This document shows, piece by piece, positions 33,404-45,308 of a stretch of DNA of 64,000 nucleotides. A program made the translations under genes and the position numbers. This stretch comes from Physcia stellaris (taxonomy: Eukaryota; Ascomycota; Lecanoromycetes; Caliciales; Physciaceae). The stretch spans positions 248,001 through 312,000 of the forward strand of contig JABSSW010000034.1 in the NCBI GenBank assembly GCA_018902385.1, written 5' to 3'. The notes below the pieces were generated by a model. That model was not told the DNA's origin, made no database searches, and saw nothing but the letters and a program-made list of their open reading frames with translations. Within the stretch, counting starts at the first letter, position 1. Every line of letters begins with the position of its first letter.

Positions 33404-36400
33404 TTGAGACGCAAAAATCGACTTTCATTCAGACAAACAATACATTTGAAACGAATTCAAAATTTTTTGAAAAGCGACATCGAACGAGCAATCACGTTGC
33501 AACAGAATCTTTTGAGAAAATATCGCAAGCACAAACAGAGTCACAATCAATCGATTAAAAATTACAATGTCGAACGAATAAATATGTTTGTTGAATTGAA
33601 ATTCGAATTCAGATTCACGAAAGCAATGAAACTCAACGATTTTCGTGACGAGTTACGTTTGAAATTTCGCTGCATGCTTCTTAAAAAAAAAATTTTCACA
33701 AAGACGAAGTTGTTTGAACGATTTAAACGTATGAAAAACGCTCAGATTTTGAAAAAGAACTCAAGAATTTCAAGAAGCGTAAAATCTCGTCCGATATTGA
33801 CAGTTTTGAAAACGAAAACGAGAAACTCAAGATTGCGAAATTCAAGAATAAAAAGATCAAAAATATTAAAGTCAATTCGAATCACGAATCAGTCAAATCG
33901 AAAAATACTCGAATGTATCGTTGATTCGTCAGCGAATTCAAGAAGATTCAGAACAAAAATAACTGTATAAATTGTGACAAATCAAATCATCAAATCGAAA
34001 TTTGTACAAACAAAAAAAACAAAATCATTTTCGCTGATCAAATTTTTGAGCAATCAAAAAATTAATCGATTTGATGATTTTCGTTCAAATCGTTAAAAAA
34101 AAGAAATTTTCGAATTTCGATTTCGATACGTCGTTTTTTTCAAACATGAACAAAAATCATGTTAACAAGAAAAGAAAACGACGCAAAAAGTTTAAAAAAC
34201 TCGTGATTCGTAAATGCGTCAAAATCAAAATTAACATACAAAACGAAAACAAGATTTGAAACGAATCGAAAACAATACTCGATACAGAGACGAAAATTAA
34301 TTTGATAAATCATGTTTATGCGAAAAAATTGAATTTTCGTCGTTTTGAAACTTTAGATTGTGATGCAATAACAATTGACAATTATCGTTTGAAAACGTAT
34401 GACGTTTATTTCGTACAATTCGAAATGTCAAACGTCAAGAAAATTAATCGTTTTTTCGAGAAATCGTTTCTGATCGTGAATTTGAATTGAAATTTAACGT
34501 TAAACATGTTTTGAATACAATTTTCGAAAATCAAAGTGAATTGAGACGACGACAATATCAAGACTTGACGTTGCAAGAAAAAACATTTCATTTTCATCAC
34601 ATGTCGTATCGAGAACATCGAATCAAAACAATTGATCGAAAACGTCATCGATAACGAAGTCGAAACGTATTTCATGTTCGTACGAGTGTATATTGACAAG
34701 CAATTCGACATGCATGAAATGCATATTTCAAAACGAATTCAAATAGAATTTGTTTTGATTGAGATGAAAAAAAAATTCGATGTTAAAATCACTTTTTTCG
34801 ATATTTTGAAAACGTATGAAGAATTCGATAACGAAAATAAAATTTACGAATTATCGAATCATGATTCAAACGATCATGCTATTGATTTAAAAAAGAGCAA
34901 AAAATCGTCGCATGAATCAATTTATTTTTTATTCGAGAATGAATTTCGAATATTACGTGTTTACATCGAGAAACATTTAATTAACGATTTCATTCGATTT
35001 TCACAGTTTTTGCAAAAACGTTCATCTTGTTCGTCAAGAAGAAGAACGGTAGCTTACGATTATGCGTGAATTACAGAAATTTTAATGTTTTCACGATAAA
35101 AAATAGATATTTTCTATCGTTAATCGATGAAAGTCTAAATAGATTCAGCAAAATCGTCAAATATATCAACATTGATTTGACTGTTGTTTATTATCGATTA
35201 CGTATCAAGCATGAAGACGAATGAAAGACAGTTTTTCGTATTCGATATGATCATTTCGAATATAACGTATTTTTTCGATTTCATTAACGTTTCGACGACG
35301 TTTCAGAATTTCATCAATAAAATTCTAGCGACTCGTCTCGATATTAACGTCATTGTATATCTGAATGATATAGTAATCTATTCGATGAACGTCGAGATTC
35401 ATGTCGACGATGTCAAATGAATTTTTGATCGTTTTAAGAAAAATAAATTATACATTGTTTTTGAGAAATGCAAATGATTCGTTGACGAAATAAACTTTCT
35501 TGAATTCGTTGTTTTTTCTCAAAAGATGAAAATGCAAAACAAGAAAATCGAAATTATTCAACAATGATCAATATTTCGTAACGTTTTCGACATCATGCAA
35601 TTTCTCGACATCGTTAACTTCTATCGACGATTCATTAAACATTTCAATAAAATTGTTGAATTTTTGATCGTTATGCTAAAGAAATCACAAGAATTTCGAA
35701 AGAATATTCGTAAACGCAAACGAAATCAGAATCGAAATCGCAACAAATTATCGAATATTCACATTTTTTTGATCAACGAGACATTGAAAGTTTTCAAACA
35801 ATTTCGCAAAACATTTATCGAAATATCAATTTTACGTCATTTCGATTTCGAGCGTGTTATTCGAGTCGAAATCGACGCATTCGACAAGATTTTAAAAATC
35901 ATTTTATGTCAACAAGACGACGAGAATCATTGACATTCTGTTGCGTATTTTTCGCGCAAGTTGATTTCGATCGAATGTCATTACGAAATTCATGACAAAA
36001 AATTGTTGATTATTGTGATTTCGTTCAAGCAATGAAAACACTATTTCGAAAACGCAAAAAAGCAGATTTTTGTTTTTACTGATCATCGCAATTTGAGACA
36101 ATTTATGATCACAATTAAATTGTTTTCACGTCAGATTCGATGAATTCAAAAATTGAATCGATATAATTTCTTAATCGATTATCGTTTCGATAAAAAAAAT
36201 CCTGCTGACGAATTTTCAAAACGATTTGATCACATGACGATTACTGAGAAAAACGTCGAAAACAATCGTCAAATTTTGAAACAATTGCAAAAGTCATTGA
36301 TCGCAAACTCGAAACGTTTCGAAAAAATGCGAATAAATGCGATCAAAATCATGAATGCGATGCATGTCATGAAACGATTCATGAATGCGATGCATAACAT

Positions 36401-38403
36401 GAAACGTCGATCGCATTTAAATGATTCAACAATCGAATCAATCAACGCTGTTTCGAAAACATTTGATTCAAAAAATTCAAAACGAGATCGAATTTCAATC
36501 AACGTTGATTCGAAAACATTTGATTCAAAAAATTCAAAAAATTCGAAACATTCGATTGAACAGAAATCAGACGTGACATTCATAAAATGAAAAATTTTTG
36601 TGTTAAAATCAGCGATTGTATTTGAGTGCGCAATGCATAAAATTCGAATACAGATTGTTTTACGAGAAAAGACGACATATAACGACGAATCAACATTTTC
36701 ATTGTTGAATTTCGTTCGTGATTTGATCGTTAAAAATCAGTTCGTTTTTGAAATATGTCGAGAATTAATTATTTCGAAAGCAGAAACAGACAATTGACAA
36801 CACAAAAATGAGTTTTTGTATTACGACGATGTCGTTTACATTTCAGAAAATTTGCGTGAAAACGTTATTCGTGCACATCACGATAATTCGCTCGTTGATC
36901 ATTTCGACATCGAACGAACGCTGAAATTAATACGTCGAAAATATTATTGATCGAATCAAAATTTTATCGAAATTTTGAAATGCGACAACAAATCAAAAGC
37001 ATTGTGAAACATGCGTCGTTTGCAAACGAAACAAAGTTGTACAACACAAATCATACGACGAATTTTTTTTTTTCGATTTTTGAATTTAAATGAATTGATT
37101 TTTTTATAAATTTCGTGACAGAGTTTTTTCAAACAAAGCGTGAAATGAAACGATTTACGATTCGATTTTAATGATTGTGAATCGTTTAACGAAAATGATT
37201 CATTACATATCAATGATTAAGACGATTTTCGCAAAGAATTTGATCGAAATTTTATTTCGCGAAGTCATTCGATTTCACGATTTTTTTCGTCAATCGTTAT
37301 CGACAGAAATTTCATTTTCACATTCAAGTACAACGATACGTTGTGTTACGTTTTGAAAATCAAACGTAGATTGTCAATCGTTTTTCATTTTCAGATCGAT
37401 GAACAAATCGAGCGAATGAACAGCGTCATGAAGCAGTTTTTTCGCGTTTTCGTCAATTTCGAACAAAATGATTGAATAAAGCTGTTGCTCATGATCGAAT
37501 TCGTTTACAACAACAGCAAGCACGCATTCACAAGCATTTTTTCGTTCGAAATCATGCTTGAATATTCGTTTCGCATGTTTTTCGAAAAAACATGAAACAA
37601 GAAAGTTAAGTTCAAATTCGCAAAGAAACACGTTGAACATTTAGTTGAATTATTTCGAATATTGAAAGACAATTTATTCGTGACACAACAACAACAAACG
37701 ATGTACAAAAACGAACGCACGAAATCAATGTCATACAACGTCGAAAATTACGTGAATTTGAACGATAAAAACATCAAAATTAAACGAAACAAAAAATTGA
37801 AATGAAAATTTTTTGAGTCATTTCAAATTTTAGAAATTATAAAAAATCAAATTTATCGTTTAGATTTATTCAAACGTTGACGCATTCACGACGTTTTTCA
37901 CGTTTTTCTTTTAAAGAAGTTCAATGTTAAAAAAAAAAAAAAGCATACGTCACATTTTTCTGAATTTTCGTATCAAGTTGAAGATATTGAACTCGACGAG
38001 AACATGAAAATGAAAATCACGAAAAAATTCTATGAAATCGAAATCATTAAAAACAACAAGATTTTCAAAACAAATGAAATTTCAAACAAACTTTACAGCG
38101 AATTCGATTTTTACTATTTGATAAAATGAAAAAATTATGAAAACGCGACTTGAAAATTTGCATCGTTTGTCAAGCATTTTCGAAAAATTTTGCGACAATT
38201 TCACAACGAGAATTCAAAGAAATTTGATGTCAATAAGAAAACAAATCATCGAAAGTCACGAAAAAAATGAGTTGAAATATTTATTGCATGTTAACACATT
38301 TTCGTTTTCAAAAACTTTGTGTGTTATTTATTGTCTAGAATTTACGACGCATGAAAAACTGAATTGTGTCAAAAACATTTTCAAAAATTGTTGTTCGATT
38401 TGA
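33404..38403 (+). pseudogene. Gypsy gag-pol remnant
   Basis: A basic gag-like frame lies at 33404-33970. A protease/linker part (34302-34490) and 34632-35069 follow. Reverse transcriptase is at 35027-35420 (FVKKKNGSLRLCVNYRNFN; TIKNRYFLSLIDE; VIVYLNDIVIYS, where the catalytic YLDD has become YLND). A connection/RNase H part is at 35595-36101. An HHCC zinc-binding stretch is near 36860-36945 (RAHHDNSLVDHFDIERTLK), and integrase is at 37171-37356 (IVNRLTKMIHYI; RFHDF). The end (37860-38403) is basic and may include a chromodomain region, which I cannot confirm. Confidence 0.85.
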
Positions 38404-38910
38404 TCGAACGATGAATCATTGAATAAAAATGTGAAATGAAATAAAAAAAAAATTTCGAAATTTGAATATCAATACGATCGCGATTAATGAACGTCTATCG
38501 CGTTACACATTTTTTCATGATATCGATGTTGATATTCGAAATAAAAAAATGAAAAAATGAAAAGATGTTCGAATTCAGAACTTTTTGTCAACAAGTCAAT
38601 TGTCAATCATCATATCGAAAATTGTGAATTGTACGAAATCAGACATTCGATCATGAAAACAGCAAACAGTTGATTCATCAAATTATGCTTTTTCTGAATT
38701 ATTCAAGAAAATGTTTTTTCAGATTTTTAACGCAGACTGATTATTGAATTCGAACAAAAATATTTCGAGATGCGAAAATCACAATCATAATGATTTTTCA
38801 AGTCAACGCAAGATCAAAACAAGTAGAACACGTCAAAACAAGCAGAATACGTCAAAGTTTCTGTTAACATGTTGATCTCAAGAAATTTCGATGCTTAAAG
38901 AAAAGACGTA

Positions 38911-39230
38911 TGTAAAAAATAAGAATTCAAAATCTTCGAAAATGCGACTCGCATTTTGTCAAGCAATTCGATTATCGAAATTCGAATGATTTCGAAGAGA
39001 ATCAATTTCAATCATTTTACAACTCGATCAACGATAAACTCAACAAGCTCATACTGTCAGCCGAAGCCGATCGAATTCGTACGATTGAGTAAATAGAATG
39101 TGTATAAGAAGCAACTGCAGAACGTAGTCTGTTCTGTAGCGATTAGTAAATCAATATATTACATCTCAAGCTATACATCTCTGATGTCAATAATCCATTA
39201 GACTATACTATTTCTAGTACGAGTTTTACA
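38911..39230 (+). repeat. Gypsy 3' LTR (partly spared by RIP)
   Basis: 320 bp. The first ~130 bp are AT-converted like the rest of the element. From about 39045 on, many C and G positions survive that are T or A in the 5' LTR. Confidence 0.93.
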
Positions 39231-39235
39231 ATCAT

Positions 39236-39631
39236 ACATCGTTGCAAAGATTTCGAATTCGAACGAATGACGTCAAACGAGAATGATATTTCAATGCAAA
39301 AATCTCGAATTCGAACGAATGACGTCAAATGAATTGATCAGTACATCAGACAAATCTTGCACGAGATCAGAAAAACGAGCAAGACCAATTTGTATGTAAA
39401 TTTGTTAAATATTTCGGGAATTATCGTCTGTGCAACTGTTTTCGCAATATAATTTTCGAAAATTCTCAAAACATCTACGTACTATACGTACTATCGGTGC
39501 ACTACTGGTGCACCACCAAATTTCGTAGTATAGTATAGTATTGGGCTTCTGTGGAGTAGTACACCTCAAAAATCGGTAGTATAGTATAGTATGAGGCCTG
39601 TGGTGCACTACTCGCACTATTGGGCGCCTTG
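39236..39631 (+). repeat. hAT right end with subterminal repeats and TIR
   Basis: The part of the hAT element downstream of the Gypsy insertion. It holds a direct repeat (TTCGAATTCGAACGAATGACG at 39248 and 39307), two GTAGTATAGTATAGTAT motifs and the terminal inverted repeat at 39616-39631. Confidence 0.85.
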
Positions 39632-39639
39632 GTGGAGAA

Positions 39640-40566
39640 GCCTAGAGTCCGTGATATCCTAGACCTCGATGTGGAACCCAGGGCAGTTCAAAAGCTGCTG
39701 TTGCTCTGTGCGTGATCGACGCAGATGTAGCTCATTGATGGGAGCTGGAACGATCGCGTAACAACTTTGAGGGCATTGCCCCGTTTGGTTTCCAATAATT
39801 TAGACTTAGAGAGCCGGCGGTGAGACTCTGTGAGAGATTTTTGTGAGACTATTGTCAACCTTGAGTACTTTCTAAATGACGCTTCGTAGATAAATCGAGA
39901 CGTAACTGCTCTGCTCTACAATCCCCAACGTAGTAAAACCAGATAACAAAGTCAATAGAAAGCCCAGAGTTGCATATATCACCTTGGTTCAGGACACCAA
40001 GCGAAGATTTGCGATTGAGGTACGGGCTCGCGCTCACCAGCGATCCATTGGTTACGCCAATGCTGGCGTGACCTCGGAGTAAGAGTTCGTTATTACCATC
40101 GTCACTGTTCTCATTAAGAAAATTTTGACTACCATCCTTCCAGCCAGAGCCGCAGTAGTTATTGGAACCGATGGTTAGGTAGCAAAGGGAGTCATCGCGA
40201 TAATATCCCGAAGCATGAATATTGGGTGCGACCAAGTTGCCATGTAGTCTGGAAATAAACCAAGGATCGGTCCACTCTATCGTACCAAGCTCTTTATCTA
40301 GGATTGGTACCCGGTATGGCCACAAGTAATGCCTTCAAATTATCTCGTGGACAGCAAGGACATGAAGCTGAGACTCGAAATTGGTCTGCCCAACCCCGTG
40401 CGCTCAGTTGAGAACACACATTCATATAATTTCTTGCGCTCGCGAGGTTTGGTGAGGGGACCGTTATTGTGTATGACAATGAGCGGTTGTCCAGATCTGC
40501 ATTGGTGGTGAATGAGAGCATCTCGCGCAAGATCTCGTTTGATAGGTCTTGAAAGGGGAATGGCAT
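39640..40566 (-). pseudogene. F-box-like gene, 5' part, cut by hAT insertion
   Basis: The minus-strand ATG at 40566 starts MPFPFQDLSNEILREMLSF, similar to an F-box helix. The next frame (40325-39855) has DPWFISRLHGNLVAPNIHAS and FVIWFYYVGDCR. Near the transposon the frame reads ELHLRRSRTEQQQLLNCPGF, then HIEV, a TAG stop, DITDSRLL. The target duplication follows directly, and coding-like sequence resumes at 29692. The stop is consistent with a C-to-T change in a Gln codon. F-box proteins recruit substrates to SCF ubiquitin ligases; this one is probably dead. Confidence 0.5.
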
Positions 40567-41326
40567 GATTGGAGAACTTCGCTCTCCGCGTCGGCCGACT
40601 TCAGGGGTGTGGCCATCTCTTTCGCCGTATTCGACAAGGTTATGTCTCAGAAGCATTGGGTCCTTCTTCGCCTCAAAGTGTGGGAAACACAGACAATGCA
40701 CTTTATTAAATAAAGCTCCAAGCATTTAGTATTGTGTCGTGTTTAAGTTTGATAGCAGGCCTTGGATTGATCCCGTGAAGTCTTCAAGTTTGTTGATAGG
40801 ACGGAGTGCAGCAGGGCGCTGAAGGATATGTGCGAAGGGAACAACATGCAGGCAATAGCGCCTACTAACTAAAAGTTCCGTACTCGGGTAGCTAACGACA
40901 GTGCAACGGCTTGCTATTGATGGTAGAGGTGATATTATATATGCCACCGATAGACACGTTGTTATGATCAAGTACCTAGCCATGCTCTCATTGGCTGATC
41001 ATTATGAGCGTTGAAGTAGCCAACGAAAGAGTGATTTTGTAATCATGAGTAAATGCGTGGCATTCCACCTTGGATAATCTCAAACATCCTAGGAACGTCC
41101 AAACGAACGGGGACGATGGAAAGGTTTTCATGTTGCCTGTCCCTCATCAAGACTTGGTGAACGACCTACATGTACACCTCGCAATTTTCTTTTGACTTTT
41201 CCTCTCGATCACTCTCGTAAGAAACCTGTCGGTTAATTGAAGAACGAACGTTAAAAATTCATGATATGAAATGACGAAACCGTGAAACTGATATATCGAC
41301 ACCTACATCGTCAACTTCATACCCGC
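40567..41326. other. Intergenic, no gene supported
   Basis: A minus-strand frame at 40983-40726 starts with a signal-like segment (MARYLIITTCLSVAYIIS) but has no further feature and ends next to the F-box-like gene. The rest shows no coding signal. Confidence 0.35.
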
Positions 41327-42423
41327 TCACTGATATGCCTTCGGATCAACATTCGCAGCCGCGACATCACAAGCCTCTGGATTATACCCAACCAACACCC
41401 CACTCGCCGAATACCCTCCCGCGTTCGTATACACCCCAGCCAACTGACTCGGCGCCGCGCCCGCGAGCGGACCGTACACGGTCGCATTCCCAGACCTCAA
41501 CACGGGGGCCGAGAAGCTCTGGTTGAAGTAGATCGTGTTCCGCCCACAGAGGTCGTTGTTAAGGATCAGTGGCTGGTTGGCTATTTGGTGAAAGGTATGC
41601 TCGGTGTACAGCGGCGACTTCGCAGTGATGAAGTCGAGATCGAAAACTTCGGGCTCGACTGCGGGGCCCGAGACGGGGTTGGGAACGATGATTTGCTTGA
41701 CCTCGGTGCTGAACTCGCTGGGGTTCGATGCTAGTGGGGCATAGGCATCGTTGCCTGGGGTGATTTGGGCAATGGCGAGGCTGGTTCCTTCGGCCGTACC
41801 GACGAAAGCTGATGGAATCGTTATGTTAGTCGATTGTTGTTTGCTGTGGGACTTCTGGCTTACCCGGTACGAGAGCTATTAGAAATGAGATGTCGCTTTG
41901 GCTGAAACCGCCATCGGTGCCTCCTATGTAGTTCCGTAATGGCTGCGAGCCTCAGTAAGAGCAGCAACAAGATTGTATCGAGACTTACATAACTGAATGC
42001 TGTCTTGCCATCCTTCAGGCGGTCGGTGTAAGGTACGTAAATACCTCCTTGCTTGAGAGATGGGATCTGCAGGTCCACCATGCGGATGTCGTTCTCATAA
42101 AAAGAGAACACGAGCACCGGATGGGCCGTAGAAGGGAATCCATGCGGGAAAAGGGTTTTGTCCGAGTAAGGAGGCGTGAGGAGAGGGTAGGGGACAAGGG
42201 GTTGGAGAGAGGCAGTCGGGACTGGTAGGACAAACCATGCTAATGGTAGTATAATCCGTCAGTAAAGGCTGATGTCTTACGAATCGAGGATCTTACTGCC
42301 ATTGTTGCACATCGTTCTGACGTTTGGGTTATAAATAGCAAGTGTATTCTGGCACGCTGGATCGGCTGCAGCAAAGGATCTCAAAACAGCCGCAAAGGCG
42401 AACAGCGAAAGAAAGAAAAACAT
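41327..42423 (-). CDS. Secreted protein of unknown function
   Basis: Four exons on the minus strand: 42423-42297, 42239-41989, 41942-41864, 41808-41327; introns 57, 46 and 55 bp, all GTAAG-type donors; 312 residues. Residues 1-20 form a signal peptide (MFFFLSLFAFAAVLRSFAAA). The mature part has Asn/Pro-rich stretches, a YIGGTDGGFSQSDISF segment and few cysteines. There is no transmembrane helix and no catalytic motif I can name. Expressed-looking codon use and clean splice sites argue for a real gene, likely a cell-wall or extracellular protein. Confidence 0.82.
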
Positions 42424-43346
42424 GGCTTCGACTGCAGATGGTTGAAGAAATGCTAAGCGAAAATGACGGCTTGAGTTTTGGGCTCGAGTGTCTGTCAGGA
42501 CTTACAAGGAAAGAAGTCTACGAATGAGTCGGAACCTTTATAAGTTGATCGTCTCGGATCCATCTAGCCGATATCGCTCCATCTAGAACGATTTCGTGGA
42601 ACATGGTATGTGGTGCCTCCACACCATCAGTGGCTTGCTCAGAGCCACCCCACAAAGTGGCGAACCCAGCGTGGGGCATGACTCCTATTGCGTGATAGCA
42701 TGCACACCACAGTTGGCATGAGCGCCATCTTTCTAGCAAATTTGCCCGATAGCATATACTCAGTGACGAAAAAGAACGATATCTTTCAAAGCAGCACTAT
42801 GATATAATTGGCTACAATGATAAAACCGGAGGAGAAGAAAGAGAGGCAGAGTTGATCAGTCCAGTCCGCACCTACCTAGCACTACCTCAATGGAGATGTG
42901 GTTACACGGTTCTAATATCGGACATGATCGGATGTATGAGCCAAGTGTGGGTTGCATTTAACGGAATGGTAGCGATTTCTTCATAGTTCTACTCGGAGAA
43001 ATTGAGCTTTGCTGTACGGGATCTAGATCATGATCTGAACGAGCATCTCAGGTACGCGATCCACATCGAGCCTGATACATACGGCAACCCCGGATTCTCG
43101 TTCGTCGGATCCAGGACAGTCGGTCACAAGATCGGCTGAAATCGAGGTGGTTGCAGGACAGGCTCGTACGAGTGTCCGTATGGGGAAATGATGTCGAGGT
43201 CGGGTTCGGCCCGACTTCGTCCTGCAACGCCTCCTTTCGCATGAAGCTGACCGAATAGATTGATAAATATAACACTTTGGTGTTCCAATATGACTGCACA
43301 TTACGACGCAGAAAATAGCATGTCCTTCGCGACTTATTGTTAGAGC
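42424..43346. other. Intergenic, no gene seen
   Basis: About 920 bp between the secreted-protein gene and the next one. Short ORFs at 42518-42739 and 43023-43301 carry no motif. It includes the promoter of the 42423 start. Confidence 0.4.
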
Positions 43347-44602
43347 CTAGCTGTCCGCGCCCCAGCCACCAGCCATAGCGACATCCCTCCCCACGGTAAC
43401 GGCATGATGCAGAAACCCCAACGCCCCATCGGCCACCGCATTGCCAGTGCTTGGGGTTCTCCCCATTCCATTCGGTCCAGCCTGGCGCAAGGCTTCTTCA
43501 GTCCCAAGTTTATACTCCTCGTCAATCCAACCCTGCTTCTTTCCCAATATAGCGCGCCGTAGGCTAGGTCTCCATTCTTCGAAGAAGGCCTTCTCGCTTT
43601 TGACCACAAACTTCCGGTTGCCGCACGCCGGGGAGCAGCTGTAGGGGAATTGCGATATCAGCACCTCCCATCGTCGAGTCACGAACCAGAGATATGGCCA
43701 GGTGAAGATCCAAAGGAAGGTAAGGTAGAAAATCCATCGCAGCCATGTCTTGTCGCGGAGCTTGTTCTGCCAGCAGGGACTGTAGACTGTGACGCGATTG
43801 TGTGTAATCGGGAAAGATATCTTCGTATGACCTCGGTAGTTGGTTGATCCTACCAATGAGGAGAGAAGGTTCTCCAAGGCAGCCGCGTCGTGGTAGAGTA
43901 TTTGCCGCCGAAAGGTGAACGAGCGGACGGGGTATGGCGAACTGATGTAGGCATCAGTGACGGCTCCTACGATAGCCGATCCCAATTCCGCATTATCTGG
44001 GATCAGTTCCTTCGTCCTTTGACCTTGGTACACCTTGTTCCCGACTCCGGCATGCAGCAAGCCCTGTATCCTCAGGTGATTGGGAGTATTGGGACCAGGG
44101 ACGAGAAGATGCGTCATATCCAGCATCACGTCGAAGTCTATCACGGTCGATTTCTCCTTTTTGTCCTTCGTATGTACTGTTTCTGTGTGGGTGCCTGTGA
44201 TTCTGGCAGTGAAGATCGGTGGGTATTGCGCTTGCTCTTCCAGCATTTCTTGCAAGGCTGAGGCACAGTGACTGAAGTCCGGCCAGTGCGTTGTGACCGT
44301 CGTCTTGTCACGAGAAAGGCGTGAGGCAGGTAGGGCGGGTTGAGTAAGGTATCTAGATATGATCTTGTTGGCGACTTCTCGCACTTAAAAGAGGTAGCCT
44401 ACGTTTGCGAGTCCTGTTGCGTGTCTGCTGTGTCTTGCTGGTGCCCTGTGGGACCAACGACATCTTCGTAGGCTGGTAGATCAGCATCAGGATAACCTAT
44501 ATCCTCCATCAAGACAGCCGAAGATGTGGAAGCCGCATCGTCACGGTCGGGCTCGTCTCTGTAGACGCCTGGAGTGGGCTTTGAATGTATCGGCTTGCCC
44601 AT
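43347..44602 (-). CDS. Conserved fungal single-TM protein, function unknown
   Basis: Two exons on the minus strand, 44602-44403 and 44352-43347, intron 50 bp (GTAGGC donor, TCTAG acceptor, phase 2); 401 residues. The N-terminus is acidic and disordered with a DLPAYEDV motif. A soluble domain follows (THTETVHTKDKKEKSTVIDF, then DVMLDMTHLL). One or two hydrophobic segments lie in the middle (WLRWIFYLTFLWIFTWPYLW), then a basic cytosolic-type segment with SEKAFFEEWRPSLRRAI. I know this arrangement from uncharacterised ascomycete proteins with a PPAYED-like start, but no function is established. Confidence 0.8.
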
Positions 44603-45308
44603 GTTGATGAGGTTCTCCTAGCTTGATACGCGTACTCGAGGCTGGGAGGTCAGAAGAAAGAAAGAGTATGCAGCTGGGCTCCTCGAAAAAAAGTCCAGTC
44701 GCACAAGGATAGGAATCACAGACTTGAAAGTTCGGTTGGCTTCAGGCTCTTGAGTCTCCATGCCATCCTCAGCCGCATTTTATTTTTAGGGCATCCATCC
44801 CGAACGCTCCAACCCTAGAGGCTGCTTCAGCCCTAAAAGCACTGAAAGGTGCAATAAGAGAAAGTGATTGAAATTTGGTCTGCTTTGAGATGACGATGAG
44901 CAATAACACAAGCCAGTCATGTTCGAAGATTTTTCGCCTCCAAGTTGATGTTAATATCAACTTCATAATGTCGAAACTCCTTTCAGGCTAGAGTGCCTTC
45001 TGAAGTCGAGGTGAAAATAAGAACTCATATGGATCTATCTATATATTTGATGCTGTCTAGCATGAGTCTAGTATGAAGGTTATAAGATGTACTGATAAGA
45101 CTCTCTACTTTTCCCTTACTCCAAGGAGCTGGTTCCATGCAAGTATGCCGACTTTCTCCAAAAATCTCCAAGTTGGCCGGTTTCGCGAACCAGCGCGCCC
45201 ACCGCACTGTCGTAAAGGGCGCCCAGAGGTCATTCTGTCAATGAACATTCCTAAGCTCGATCCAAAAAGACTTGATCCAAAGGGTCCTCCCAAAATGAAA
45301 TGAGGTGT
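44603..45308. other. Intergenic, no gene seen
   Basis: Promoter of the single-TM protein gene and the 3' flank of the receptor gene. Short ORFs on both strands around 45025-45303 mirror each other and have no domain. Confidence 0.4.

Larger units (their letters stand above)
32602..39230 (+). mobile_element. Ty3/Gypsy LTR retrotransposon, RIP-inactivated, inside hAT
   Basis: A 6629-bp element bounded by two 320-bp LTRs (32602-32921, 38911-39230; both start TGTAA and end TTTTACA). The 5-bp target duplication is ATCAT at 32597-32601 and 39231-39235. Gene order on the plus strand is gag, reverse transcriptase, RNase H, integrase, the Gypsy order. All coding sequence is mutated. Confidence 0.93.
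29701..39631 (+). mobile_element. hAT DNA transposon carrying a nested Gypsy element
   Basis: Terminal inverted repeats begin CAAGGCGCCCAATAGT at 29701 and end with its complement at 39631. The 8 bp outside are GTCGAGAA (29693-29700) and GTGGAGAA (39632-39639), a target duplication with one mismatch; 8 bp is the hAT rule. Subterminal AGTATAGTAT motifs recur at both ends. Without the Gypsy insertion the element is about 3.3 kb, a normal hAT size. The transposase is RIP-degraded. Confidence 0.9.
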
